Origin: Haloferax elongans ATCC BAA-1513
GTDB taxonomy: Archaea > Halobacteriota > Halobacteria > Halobacteriales > Haloferacaceae
Length of the DNA: 64,000 nucleotides
Assembly: GCF_000336755.1 (NCBI RefSeq)
Contig: NZ_AOLK01000024.1
Span: 1 to 64,000 of the forward strand
Reading direction: 5' to 3'
Position numbers and translations under genes: made by a program. Positions 25,026 to 34,176 of this stretch are shown here, piece by piece. The notes beneath the pieces were generated by a model that was not told the DNA's origin, made no database searches, and saw nothing but the letters and a program-made list of their open reading frames with translations. How positions within the stretch are numbered: position 1 is the stretch's first letter; every line of letters begins with the position of its first letter.

Positions 25026-25952
25026 GTGAGCAGTCGTCGAACCTTCGTCCTCTTCGTCGCCGCGGCGGTGCTGTTCGGCACCTCGTTCGTCGGTATCAAG
25101 GCTGCACTCGGCCCGGTGCCGCCGGTGCTCTTCGCGGCCTTCCGCGTCGATGTCGCCGCCGTATCTCTCCTCGCGCTCGTCGCCGCCCGTGGCGGCTACT
25201 GGATACCACGGAACCGCGCCGACGTGCTCGGTATCGTCGCCAGCGCCGCGTTCGTCCTCGGCGCGAACAACGTGCTTCTCTTCCTCGGCCAGCAGCACGC
25301 GACGACCGGCGCGGCCGCGGTTATGTACAGTTTCGTCCCAGTCGCCTCCCCGGTGTTCGCCGTCTTACTCCTCGACGACGAGCGCGTAACTGCGTTCGAC
25401 AGCGCCGGTATCGTGCTCGGACTGCTCGGTGTCGTCGTCATCGTCGGCCCCGGAAGCGTCCTCAGTGGCGGGGCGGGAAGCATCGGACAGGCGCTCGTCT
25501 TCGGCGCGGCGGTCTCGGTCGCGCTCGGGACGGTCCTCATGAAACGTGTCGGCCCGACTATCGGGACGATTCCGCTGACTGCGTGGGCGATGGCGCTCGC
25601 CGCAGTCGGCATCCACGCGGTGAGCCTCGGACTGGGCGAGTCGCCCGCGCAGGTTCCGTGGTCACCGACCATCGTCGCGGCCATCCTCTACGTCGGGATG
25701 CCCGCGACCGCCGCGGCCTATCCAGTGTATTTCGCGCTGCTTTCAGAAGCCGGTCCGGTCCGCGGCAACCTCGTCGCCTATGCGGTCCCGGTCGTCGCGA
25801 CCCTCGCGGGATGGGCGTTCCTCGGTGAAACCATCTCGGCAGCGACGATACTCGGCTTCGGCGTGATTCTCACCGGCTTCCTCGTCGTCCAGCGCGAGTC
25901 GGTGTTGCGACTCGTCGGCTGGGAGACGGGGTCCGTCGTGGACGCCGAGTAG
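25026..25952 (+). CDS. EamA/DMT-family transporter
   Basis: A 308-residue ten-helix carrier with two EamA repeats. AAVLFGTSFVGIKAAL is the typical first-helix motif, and YVGMPATAAAYPVYFALL with GETISAATILGFGVILTG marks the second repeat. GTG 25026 is used: it starts MSSRRTFVLFV and a positive-inside N-terminus fits. Only five bases separate its stop from the convergent microprotein gene. Substrate unknown; metabolite or amino-acid efflux is usual. Confidence 0.85.
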   Translation: MSSRRTFVLFVAAAVLFGTSFVGIKAALGPVPPVLFAAFRVDVAAVSLLALVAARGGYWIPRNRADVLGIVASAAFVLGANNVLLFLGQQHATTGAAAVMYSFVPVASPVFAVLLLDDERVTAFDSAGIVLGLLGVVVIVGPGSVLSGGAGSIGQALVFGAAVSVALGTVLMKRVGPTIGTIPLTAWAMALAAVGIHAVSLGLGESPAQVPWSPTIVAAILYVGMPATAAAYPVYFALLSEAGPVRGNLVAYAVPVVATLAGWAFLGETISAATILGFGVILTGFLVVQRESVLRLVGWETGSVVDAE

Positions 25953-25956
25953 GGAC

Positions 25957-26139
25957 TCACCCCTGTCCCGCGTAGTATCGCACGATTTGGTAGCCGAGGA
26001 AACAACAGAAGACGACGGGTATCCCGACGAACAACACCAGTGGTCCCGAGAACCCGCCGACGTTCGGAAGCGACAGGAAGAACAACACGCCGGGAACGAA
26101 CACGAGCAGGAGAGCAAACGCAGTCGTAACCCTACGCAT
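25957..26139 (-). CDS. 60-residue two-helix membrane microprotein
   Basis: Two hydrophobic helices (about 6-23 and 30-53) joined by a short loop with Gly and Pro. Its ATG overlaps the last codons of the upstream 7TM/ATP-grasp gene by eight bases, so it is almost certainly translated from the same message. It is probably a partner or assembly factor for that membrane protein (inferred from coupling). No family recognised. Confidence 0.72.
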   Translation of the reverse strand: MRRVTTAFALLLVFVPGVLFFLSLPNVGGFSGPLVLFVGIPVVFCCFLGYQIVRYYAGQG

Positions 26140-27958
26140 CCACGTTCACCTCCGCTTCACGGGCGACGCCCGCAACCTCGTCGACCGTCACGACAGATTC
26201 GAGGTCGGCGGGCCACCCCGCCCGGTCCCACGTTCGTGCGAGCGCGACGGCCCGCCGCACGTCGAGGAAGTCGTAAGACGACGGAAGCTGTTCGAGGGCG
26301 CGAAGGCGGCCCTTCAACCCCGACTGGGTCGCGTTTTGGATGCCAAGCCCGGGGCGGACGTTCACCTCGAAGACGACGGGCTCACCCGACTCGTCGAGCG
26401 TGATATCGACGCCGCAGTAGCCGAGGTTCGACACTGTCGCGGCCTCGGCGGCGGTGACGAGAACGGCGTTCCAGTTCGGAATCGTCACGTCCGAGATGTC
26501 AGCACCCGTATCGGGATGTGCATCGAGCGCGCGGTTTCGACTCTGCTGGAAGGCGTGGATGCTCCGCCCGTCAGCTATCGAGAGGCCGACACCGACAGCG
26601 CCTTTGTGTAGGTTGGCAGCACCGTCGGACTCACGAGTCGGCAATCGGGTCATCGACATGACCGGGATGCCGCGGAAGACGATTACCCGAACGTCGGGAA
26701 CGCCGCCGCCGCAGAGCGTCTCGAAGAACGGTGCAGGAACGATTCGCTCTTCGAGAATCGCACTGTCACGAAGCTCTAACCCGGTGTACTGCCCCTGCAC
26801 GATGCGGTGGGCGTGAGCGCTGAGGTCAGACTGTGACAGAGCCCCCATCGAGGTATCGAACGTGCCGTCGTCGTTCCGCCCCGAGACGACGACGATTCCT
26901 TCCCCACCCGATGCATCGCCCGGTTTGAGTACGAACTCGTCGCGTGCGTCCATTTCCTCGGAGAGTGCTTGGAGGTCACTCACGCGCGCTGCGACGGCGT
27001 AGGTCTCGGGTGCAGGGATTCCGAGACGGTGGAGTCGTTGCTTTATCGTCGCCTTTTCGACCTGCCCAGCGACGGCGGGCGGGTTGTACCGCGCGATGTA
27101 TCGGTTTCGCTCGTTCATCGAGAGAACCTCGTCGACGCCGTGATACTCGACAGGGCGCTCATCTCCAAGTACCCGGTCTTTGAGGGTCGTTCCCCGAGCA
27201 ATCAGCCCCGCGAGTGCGCCGCCGAAGTGGTCGCCGAACCGGACGTACTCCGTGAGTCGAAACCGGGAGTAGTACCCGACGAGGATGTTGACCCCGACGA
27301 GGACGCTCCACGCGGTTGGCGTCGTCATCAGATACGAGACGAGAGCCTCCGAGGACATCACCAGATACGCGAGGAAAATTGCACCGAGCGTCCAGGCGAG
27401 GCGCAGTGACGGGATAGGCCATCCCCGTTCGTCGACGTCGCGAGCGAAGCGGTCTGCGAACCAGACGGTAATTATCGTGGGGAAGAACACCGACGTCGCC
27501 GAAAAGTAGGGGTTCAACTCTGGAAGAGCACTGAGGACGCGAAAGAGCGCGAGCGAAAAGCCGATGACGACGAGTTGGGTCGCGAGTCGGGGTGCCGAGC
27601 CAAGGCGGAGTGGAGAGACGACGAACGCCGTGGCCAGAGAGATGATAAAGACGTTCAGAAAGACGAGCACGCCCCAGGACGGCCCCGCGAGAACTAAGAC
27701 GAACGCGATACTCGCAGGGGCGAACAACCCGTACGACCGCGCACCGATAGTGTTTCGAAAGAAGGCGACAGCGAGACCGGCGATAGCTATCTGAAAGAAG
27801 AGGCGGTACGGCTCGAACGCCGCCGCGAGGTTAGGGACCTGTCGCTGCACGAGCGCGCCGGCAAGAAAGAGTGCGAGAATCAAACCAACGATAGGATAGA
27901 CGACGAGAAATCGCTCGAGTACGTCGTCAAGCGCGGCAGCGAGTCGCGAATCGGTCAC
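26132..27958 (-). CDS. 7TM-transglutaminase-type membrane domain fused to ATP-grasp ligase domain
   Basis: A 608-residue fusion. The N-terminal half (about 15-260) has seven to eight membrane helices like the 7TM region usually found with inactive transglutaminases. The C-terminal half (about 310-600) is an ATP-grasp domain of the sugar-transfer-associated/alpha-L-glutamate-ligase-related type. KPGDASGGEGIVVV is the nucleotide-binding loop and EVNVRPGLGIQN the metal-binding end. Expected chemistry is ATP-driven joining of a carboxylate to an amine at the membrane; the substrate is unknown. GTG 27958 is chosen as the first start before the membrane core. Overlaps the following microprotein gene. 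Confidence 0.82.
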   Translation of the reverse strand: MTDSRLAAALDDVLERFLVVYPIVGLILALFLAGALVQRQVPNLAAAFEPYRLFFQIAIAGLAVAFFRNTIGARSYGLFAPASIAFVLVLAGPSWGVLVFLNVFIISLATAFVVSPLRLGSAPRLATQLVVIGFSLALFRVLSALPELNPYFSATSVFFPTIITVWFADRFARDVDERGWPIPSLRLAWTLGAIFLAYLVMSSEALVSYLMTTPTAWSVLVGVNILVGYYSRFRLTEYVRFGDHFGGALAGLIARGTTLKDRVLGDERPVEYHGVDEVLSMNERNRYIARYNPPAVAGQVEKATIKQRLHRLGIPAPETYAVAARVSDLQALSEEMDARDEFVLKPGDASGGEGIVVVSGRNDDGTFDTSMGALSQSDLSAHAHRIVQGQYTGLELRDSAILEERIVPAPFFETLCGGGVPDVRVIVFRGIPVMSMTRLPTRESDGAANLHKGAVGVGLSIADGRSIHAFQQSRNRALDAHPDTGADISDVTIPNWNAVLVTAAEAATVSNLGYCGVDITLDESGEPVVFEVNVRPGLGIQNATQSGLKGRLRALEQLPSSYDFLDVRRAVALARTWDRAGWPADLESVVTVDEVAGVAREAEVNVDA

Positions 27959-28005
27959 AATGTAAGATAGTAGCGAAACGCGTAATGTTTTTTCCCTAAC
28001 TAGTT

Positions 28006-28944
28006 TCAGGCCACGACACGTCGCCGGACCGTCGCCACGACACCGAGGAGTACCTGCTTTTTCAGCAGTGCGAAGCCGGCGAAGATAGAGACGAAGCCGA
28101 CGAGTGCGGTCGCGTCGATAGCGTGGCCGAGGAGCACCCAACTCATGACCGCGGCGACGACGGGTTCGAGGTAGCCGATGAGGTTGAGTTCCGTCGGGCC
28201 GACGCGGTCGAGGAGTTCGAAGTAGATGAGGAACGCGACCGCGCCGGAGACCAGTGTCAGATAGAGGAACGAGGCGATTCCGACAGGTGCCCACTCGATT
28301 GCCGCGAGCGACTCGCCGCGGACGAGACCGGCGACGTGGAGGATAACGCCGCCGACGAACATCGTCCACGCCTGCATCGACTGAACCGGGAGGTCGGTAC
28401 GGAGTGGCCGAGTCAACACTGCCCCGAGAGAGAAGGCGACTGCACCGAGGAAGACGAGGAGAATACCGTAGCTCTGTGCGGAGTCGAAGCCACCTGCACC
28501 GGGGTCGGCGACGAGGACGACACCGACGAATCCGGCGACGAGACCGAGCATTCCGGTCTTTCCGAGTGACTCAGTCGAGAGGATACTGCTCGCGAAGACC
28601 GCAGTCAGAATCGGCGAGAGACTGATGATAATCGCGGCGATTGCGCCCGGGATGTAGTGTTCACCGAGGTAGAGCAGGCCGTGATACGCGGCGATGATGA
28701 ACACCGCGCCGATGGCGGTCGCGAGGAGTTCGTCCCGCGTCTTCGGCCGCCAGCGGTCGGTCGAGTAGACGGCGTACGCCAGCATCACGAGTCCGGCCAG
28801 TTCGTAGCGGATGGCCGCGAAGGTCAGCGTCGGGAAGTAATCGAGGCCAACCTCGATAGCGACGAACGACGTCCCCCACATCACCGCGAGCGCGGCGAAC
28901 AGCACGGGCGTCGATGGTATGTTTCTCCAAGTAGTTCGCGTCAT
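28006..28944 (-). CDS. EamA/DMT-family transporter
   Basis: A 312-residue ten-helix exporter-like protein (VMWGTSFVAIEVGL in helix 1, SLSPILTAVFASSIL in the first repeat, ELNLIGYLEPVVAAVMSW in the second). ATG 28944 gives the compact form. A TATA-like TCTATAAC at about 29003-29010 instead points to transcription near 28979, which would leave GTG 28974 (ten extra residues) nearly leaderless. The Lrp-type regulator gene is divergent, 203 bases away, and is the obvious candidate controller. Confidence 0.86.
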   Translation of the reverse strand: MTRTTWRNIPSTPVLFAALAVMWGTSFVAIEVGLDYFPTLTFAAIRYELAGLVMLAYAVYSTDRWRPKTRDELLATAIGAVFIIAAYHGLLYLGEHYIPGAIAAIIISLSPILTAVFASSILSTESLGKTGMLGLVAGFVGVVLVADPGAGGFDSAQSYGILLVFLGAVAFSLGAVLTRPLRTDLPVQSMQAWTMFVGGVILHVAGLVRGESLAAIEWAPVGIASFLYLTLVSGAVAFLIYFELLDRVGPTELNLIGYLEPVVAAVMSWVLLGHAIDATALVGFVSIFAGFALLKKQVLLGVVATVRRRVVA

Positions 28945-29147
28945 AGTCGAATCTGCCTCAATGATTTTCCCCACTCTTGTTAAACTCTTCTACAAAGAAA
29001 ACGTTATAGATTGTATTTTTCATTCAGAATATCTTCTGAGTTCGTTGTAGATATGAGAATGTAGCCCATGGTCGAATTGTATCAGAGTTCAGGCGAATCG
29101 AGAGGACAGCGTAAGGACTTACATCGCCGCACGACACGCTTTTACGC

Positions 29148-29636
29148 ATGGACGAACGCGACGTGCGCCTGCTCAAGGCCATCGCGGACCTCGGAACGGG
29201 AAGCCCGGAACGACTCCACGAGGAGACGGGCATCCCGGTGTCGACCATCCACTATCGACTGAACAACCTGAAAGACGACGGCGTCATCGAGAACGACCTC
29301 TACGACATCAATCTCGAAGCGTTCGGCCTCGGCGTCACCGTCGTCATCGAAGTGTTGGCCGACTACACGGGCCCGTACGAAGAAGTGGGGAATCAACTAC
29401 TGGACATCGAAGGCGTCACACAACTGTACTTCACGATGGGCGAGACGGACTTCATCGTCGTCGCCCACCTCGCGAACTCCGACCGAGTGGAACGCCTCAT
29501 CAGCGACTTCGAGGCCATTCCAGAGGTCGAACAGACGAACTCGACGTTCGTCATCGCGACGATGCGCGACAGTCACCGAGCGCTCCAGAGCTACTCGCTC
29601 GACACGCTGCTCGACGAGTTGGGCATCGAAGACTGA
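29148..29636 (+). CDS. Lrp/AsnC-family transcriptional regulator
   Basis: A 162-residue regulator with an N-terminal winged helix (about 1-60, recognition helix in TGIPVSTIHYRLNNLKDDGVI) and a C-terminal RAM/ligand-binding domain with strands GVTVVIEVLADY and QLYFTMGETDFIVVAH. Lrp proteins respond to amino acids or similar effectors. ACTTAC at about 29118-29123 is about 27 bases before the ATG, so it is probably leaderless. It is divergent from an EamA exporter gene, a common pairing for Lrp-controlled amino-acid efflux. Confidence 0.9.
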   Translation: MDERDVRLLKAIADLGTGSPERLHEETGIPVSTIHYRLNNLKDDGVIENDLYDINLEAFGLGVTVVIEVLADYTGPYEEVGNQLLDIEGVTQLYFTMGETDFIVVAHLANSDRVERLISDFEAIPEVEQTNSTFVIATMRDSHRALQSYSLDTLLDELGIED

Positions 29637-29711
29637 AGTCCAGTTCAGCGACGACCACCGTCTCGATTGCCGGCCCGTGGCGAAACCGAGGTGCGGGGAC
29701 CCGTGGGAGAC

Positions 29712-31814
29712 TCACTCGGGAGTCGCAACCGGGAGTTCGATGATGACGACGGTTCCAGTCGGGTCGTTGTCCTCGATGTGAATCTCCCCGCCGTACGAGT
29801 CGACCAGTTTGTAGACGAGATAGAGTCCCAGTCCGGTTCCCGAACTGTCCAGTCCCTTCTCGCCCTTTCCGAAGACGATATCCTTTCTGTTATCCGGGAT
29901 TCCCGGCCCGTTATCGGCGATTTCGATGGTTGCCACGTCGTCGTCGGCCGTCGCTGAGACCGTGACAATCGTTTCTTCGCCCGTGTGCTGGACGGCGTTG
30001 TTGAGGACGTTTCCGAACGCCGATGCGAGAAGCGGGTTCGCCCGAGCGGCGACCTCGGGAATCTCTCCGTCAACTTCGAAGGTCGCCTGCGGGAACGCGT
30101 GGCGAATCGACGCGAGTTCGCGGTCGAGCGTCTCGGCCAGTCTCACGGGGTGTGTCTCCACGACGCCACCGCTCATCGTCTCGATGAGGTCGCGTGCAAC
30201 CTCGGTGATTTCTATCGTGTGCCGACCGGTCGAGAGAATACGCTGGAGAATGTCGTTTCCAGATTCGTCGACGTGGTCGGAGAGCAACTCAGCCCACCCC
30301 ACGATGACGGTCATGTCGTTTCGGATGTCGTGGCGGACGATTCGGTTCAACGCCTCCAACTCCGCGTTCGTCTGCTCTAACTCCTGTTCTCGATTCCGTC
30401 GAGTCGTGACGTCCTGAATCGTCCCACGGAGGGCGGCGACGCGACCATTACGGATTACCGGTTCGCCACGCGTTCGGACCCATATCTCGGACCCCTTGGC
30501 CGTGACCATCTGGAACTCCTCTTCCCACGGGACGCCGTCGTCACGGCACTGTTCGACGGCGGTTCGGACGCGCTCTCTGTCGTCGGGGGTGTAGAATTCG
30601 AGTGCGGATTCCAGCGACGGGTCGTAGTCGAGCGGCACCTCGTGGATGCGTTTCGTCTGCTCGGTCCACGCCAACGTGTTCGTTTCGAGGTCGAGTTCCC
30701 ACCCACCGACTTTCGAGATTCGCTGTGTTCGTTCGAGGAAGTCCCGACTGCGTTCGAGTTCTCGCTCCCGTTTTTTCTGTTCGGTCAGGTCTTGGAAGAC
30801 GACGACGTAGCGTTCGTCCGGGAGGGCTGTGATGGACAGCCGAACTGGAATCGTATCGCCCGGAAGCTGTTTGAGTTGCACCTCACCTTGCCACTTCCCC
30901 GTCTCGTCGAGTTCTGGCTGGACCAACTCACGAATGCGAGTCACCTCCCAATCGTCGTACAGTTCTGTCCACGAAAGGCCGACGAGCGTCTCGGCATCTG
31001 GGTAGCCAAAGATACGCGCAGCGGCCTCGTTGGCGTATTTGTGGACGCTGTCTTCGGTAATCGTGACACCGGCATCGACCGAATCGACCGCGTGCTTGAG
31101 CGATTCGAGTTCGCGCTCGCGCCGTTGTTCTTCGGTCACGTCTTCGACCGTCGAGATGAGACGGCGACGCCCCGAAAGCTCCGCCACAGTGAGACTCACC
31201 CGAATCCAGGTGACTTCCCCGCCAGCACTCTCGATAGGCCACAGGAAGACGTTATTCCCCGTCTGGATGGCTCGGTTGACCTCGTCTCGCGCTCGCTCGG
31301 CCGTGTAGTCGGGGATGTCGGCGGTGATGTCTATCGGGAACGTGTTGAGAAGCGATTCGGGGTCGGCCCCGAGGAGGTCGGCGTACTGTTGGTTGATATC
31401 GACTAATTCGAGGGTTTCGAGGTCACGAACCGCAAGCCCAACGTTGACGGCCTCGAACAGCGCCCGATGGTTCAGTGAGCCGACGCTGTTTCGGGCGGCG
31501 TCGTAGACGACCCGACCGAGGTTTTCGATGTCGTTATCGGACGGGTCCCGCCGCTCGTACGAGACGACAGGAACGCCCTCGACTTGGACCGCCGACGAGA
31601 GTGAGTCACCGTTCCCGTTCGTCATCCGAGTCGAGACGACGACACAGTCGACGCGCGACGTTTCGAGGGCATCCCACACCGACTCGGTGTCGCCAGCTTC
31701 GGAGGTGTTGACTGCAACGTCCTCGTCCCCCACCACCCTGGGTAGTGCCTCCGCGAGACGCTCGCGAAGTGACTCGTCCTCATCCGCAACGAGAACGTTC
31801 AGTCGTTCAGTCAT
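29712..31814 (-). CDS. PAS-domain sensor histidine kinase with degenerate receiver domain
   Basis: A 700-residue soluble kinase. In order: receiver-like domain (1-115), three PAS domains (about 115-230, 240-350, 355-480, each ending in a PAC-like tail), HisKA with phospho-acceptor H495 in RIVRHDIRND, and HATPase (N-box NVLNNAVQHT, G1 IADNGPGIPD, G2 GTGLGLYLV). The receiver keeps the acidic pocket D11-E12-D13, but the phospho-accepting Asp is replaced by S61 in VVVSTRM, so it cannot be phosphorylated normally. No membrane helices. A reverse-strand ACTTTAG at about 31836-31843 makes it probably leaderless. No paired regulator is adjacent. Confidence 0.9.
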   Translation of the reverse strand: MTERLNVLVADEDESLRERLAEALPRVVGDEDVAVNTSEAGDTESVWDALETSRVDCVVVSTRMTNGNGDSLSSAVQVEGVPVVSYERRDPSDNDIENLGRVVYDAARNSVGSLNHRALFEAVNVGLAVRDLETLELVDINQQYADLLGADPESLLNTFPIDITADIPDYTAERARDEVNRAIQTGNNVFLWPIESAGGEVTWIRVSLTVAELSGRRRLISTVEDVTEEQRRERELESLKHAVDSVDAGVTITEDSVHKYANEAAARIFGYPDAETLVGLSWTELYDDWEVTRIRELVQPELDETGKWQGEVQLKQLPGDTIPVRLSITALPDERYVVVFQDLTEQKKRERELERSRDFLERTQRISKVGGWELDLETNTLAWTEQTKRIHEVPLDYDPSLESALEFYTPDDRERVRTAVEQCRDDGVPWEEEFQMVTAKGSEIWVRTRGEPVIRNGRVAALRGTIQDVTTRRNREQELEQTNAELEALNRIVRHDIRNDMTVIVGWAELLSDHVDESGNDILQRILSTGRHTIEITEVARDLIETMSGGVVETHPVRLAETLDRELASIRHAFPQATFEVDGEIPEVAARANPLLASAFGNVLNNAVQHTGEETIVTVSATADDDVATIEIADNGPGIPDNRKDIVFGKGEKGLDSSGTGLGLYLVYKLVDSYGGEIHIEDNDPTGTVVIIELPVATPE

Positions 31815-32062
31815 ACATGAATATCGACGTGTAGGCTAAAGTATGAACCGGCGTCTGTCACTCCGTGAAACCGGCGAGAGCAGACACAGCGGGCGATAGC
31901 TAGCCACCGAATACTTCGGCATCGAAACTGTCCGTTGGCCCCAGCCTTGGATTCAAAATACAACCCCGGTATCGACCCGCACACACTGAACGAAAATCGA
32001 CGTAAGGTGAGAGAGCGTATTAGGCAGTAGACGTCGGCGCGAAACCGGCGCAGGAGCTACAC

Positions 32063-32458
32063 ATGACAACAACACGAACGAGCACAACACGACTCGTCGG
32101 TATCGTCCCCCTCGCACTCGCTGCGCTGTTTGTCCTCCCCGCGCTTCTCGGCCTAACCGGTCTGTTCGGCCGAGGGCCGATGGGTTGGGGCGGCGCGTGG
32201 ATGCACGATACGTGGATGCACGGTAGTGGTAGCATGGCGACTCCGTGGTGGATGTGGGGCATGGGCCTCGTCGGCCAGGTACTCGTCCTCGCGCTCCTCG
32301 TCGGCGGGGGCGTACTCGTCTATCGTGCCATCCAGAGCGACGATGACGGCGACGACGCCCTCAACGAACTCCGTCGAGCCTACGCCCGCGGCGACATCGA
32401 CGACGAGGAGTTCGACCGCCGCCGGGAGCGACTCGAAGCGAGTGACCGTCGGTCCTAA
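32063..32458 (+). CDS. SHOCT-domain small membrane protein
   Basis: The 131 residues contain two membrane helices (about 11-34 and 66-87), a Trp/Met/His-rich periplasm-facing loop between them (GRGPMGWGGAWMHDTWMHG) and a C-terminal SHOCT domain (LNELRRAYARGDIDDEEFD) after a short acidic linker. SHOCT is a common oligomerisation add-on. The Met/His-rich loop might bind metal, but that is speculative. CAGGAGC shortly before the ATG could be a ribosome-binding site. Confidence 0.83.
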   Translation: MTTTRTSTTRLVGIVPLALAALFVLPALLGLTGLFGRGPMGWGGAWMHDTWMHGSGSMATPWWMWGMGLVGQVLVLALLVGGGVLVYRAIQSDDDGDDALNELRRAYARGDIDDEEFDRRRERLEASDRRS

Positions 32459-32498
32459 GTGGACGCAAACGCCTACCGTCTGGGCAGACCCGGCGGAA

Positions 32499-33815
32499 TC
32501 ACGCGAGCGTCAGCGAGCGTGACGACGTCGAGGAGTGAGCGAAGCGGACGGACCCGACGGGAGCGCGCACACGTGAGGACACAGGCGACTCGACTTCGCC
32601 CGAATGCGACTCGAAACCGCTGGTGTCTATCCATCGCGTAAACCGGTTTCTGATGTCCTCCCAGTCGTCGTTCGACTTCGGCGATTCGTCGCCTGTCGCC
32701 ATCCGTACCGTGTGGTTGGAATTGAGATACGTGTACGACATGATACTCGGGTACTCCTCGATAGACGTCTCGTAGGTGTCTACGCCCGGGCCGTCGTGGC
32801 CGTGGACGCCCAGCAAGTGTCCAATCTCGTGGACGTAGAGGCGGTCGGACTGTTCTCGTCCGTCCATGGCGATGCGACCGTAGTTGGCAGAGGCGCGGAC
32901 GCGACGTTCACCGATGGAGACCGATTCTGTGAGGAAGATGTACAGATAGCCGCGATTCTGGCGGTCGAAGTCGGCGATGACGGTCTCGTGGTTGTGGACG
33001 TTCGCCGCCGAAAGCGTCGTGAGGTTCGTCTCGTCGACGACGAAGTGGACCTCGAACCCGGTCGTTCCATCAGGGTTCTCGACCGGAGCGCTCGCGAAGA
33101 ACTCGGCAGTCCGAGTAAGCGCTGTTCGATTGACGGTGACGGTGTGGTAGGCATCGACCTCGAAGTAGAGGTCCTTCCGAAGTGGGTCTGCCCCGGGGAG
33201 GATTCGGGGCGAGGCGTACACCTCGACGCCGTCGCTGAAGCTATCGCCGTCGGTATCTTTGACCAGCGGGTCGGTCCCGATTCGGCGTTCGAGTTCGTCG
33301 GCCAGACCGTCGCCGTCAGAATCAGCGCTGAACGAACGCCCGTCTTCGTCAGGTGAAGCGAGGGGGTCGGGGTCGGTCGGATCGAGTCCAAGTCGGCGTT
33401 CCGTTCCGTCGGCGATGCGGTCGCCGTCTGTATCCGCGATTGCCGGGTCGGTCTCGTATCGAACGACCTCGTCCCAGTCGTCGAGGCCATCGCCGTCGGT
33501 GTCAGGGTCGGTCGCGTTCGTCCCGAGCGACAACTCCAAGCGGTCGTCGAGTCCGTCGCTGTCAGTATCGGACCACGAGGGGTTTGCAGGTGCTCCGGCA
33601 GTATCGGTGTCTTCGTCGGCAGAGCGAGGCGATTCAGGAAGGCCCTCTCTCGGCGACGATTCGAGGACAGACGCCGAACCGAAGACCGACAAGAGGCGGT
33701 CGACGTCGGGACCGAGTGGGTCGGCGACCGTCGCCGACGAGACCGAATACCCAGCACTGGCCGTCACTGGAAGACCGAGGAGCGAGATGACGACGATGAG
33801 GCGAATGGGTATCAT
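32499..33815 (-). CDS. Secreted metzincin-type protease with calcium-binding TSP3-like repeats
   Basis: A 438-residue exported protein. A Sec-type signal peptide is likely (about 1-23, MIPIRLIVVISLLGLPVTAS). Residues about 80-205 hold repeated DTDGDGLDD-type loops, as in thrombospondin-3 calcium repeats. The catalytic site HEIGHLLGVHGHD is at 329-341 (HExxHxxGxxHxxD), with a metzincin Met-turn at M359 in SIMSY. Several N-x-S/T sequons suggest surface glycosylation. The last 30 residues are Ser/Arg-rich and do not look like an anchor. Expected role is extracellular proteolysis with calcium stabilisation. Confidence 0.85.
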   Translation of the reverse strand: MIPIRLIVVISLLGLPVTASAGYSVSSATVADPLGPDVDRLLSVFGSASVLESSPREGLPESPRSADEDTDTAGAPANPSWSDTDSDGLDDRLELSLGTNATDPDTDGDGLDDWDEVVRYETDPAIADTDGDRIADGTERRLGLDPTDPDPLASPDEDGRSFSADSDGDGLADELERRIGTDPLVKDTDGDSFSDGVEVYASPRILPGADPLRKDLYFEVDAYHTVTVNRTALTRTAEFFASAPVENPDGTTGFEVHFVVDETNLTTLSAANVHNHETVIADFDRQNRGYLYIFLTESVSIGERRVRASANYGRIAMDGREQSDRLYVHEIGHLLGVHGHDGPGVDTYETSIEEYPSIMSYTYLNSNHTVRMATGDESPKSNDDWEDIRNRFTRWIDTSGFESHSGEVESPVSSRVRAPVGSVRFAHSSTSSRSLTLA

Positions 33816-34158
33816 CTGTGGATGGGCGTGTCGAGTGTGGCTGGCGCAGGCTAGACTGGGAGGGGCACAGCGAGAGGGAGAGCCGAGAGCGTTCAGACGA
33901 GGAAATCAAGAAGTTCGAGGGATGGCCCCGAAGAACGGAGGGAGGCACGCCACCGTGGCTTCGAGGTCCATGTCACTAGACAGCACGTTCGACATTAGTT
34001 ATTACACGCATGACACGATTAGCAGTCTCCTAGACGAGGTGTTAGTAGTGACAGTTCGGCACGACGACCGGTCAGAAATCGGCTCAAAAGTGGTCGAACC
34101 CAGTGTTCGAGCGTCACGTCACTCCAACACAGGACCCGACCGAAACGCCTATCATTCT
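33816..34158. other. Non-coding gap upstream of the microgene
   Basis: Between the divergent metzincin start and the 34177 gene. The frames crossing it are Arg/Ser-rich shadows. A patch at 33990-34050 is AT-richer (ATTAGTTATTACACGC). No RNA, repeat or clear promoter for the metzincin gene seen. Confidence 0.4.
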
Positions 34159-34172
34159 TTAGGCCAACCTAA
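34159..34172. promoter_or_regulatory. DtxR/IdeR-like palindromic operator
   Basis: TTAGGCCAACCTAA is a near-perfect palindrome (TTAGG-N4-CCTAA), the half-site architecture bound by DtxR/IdeR/SirR-type metal-dependent repressors. It lies between a TATA-like CTATCA (about 34149-34154) and ATG 34177, covering the predicted transcription start. Metal-dependent repression is inferred from position and motif. Confidence 0.65.
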
Positions 34173-34176
34173 AAAC

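Noticed and set aside
24892-25032. 46-codon frame before the EamA gene
   Set aside because: Arg- and Pro-rich with no acidic character and no promoter or ribosome-binding site; unlike other haloarchaeal small genes here.
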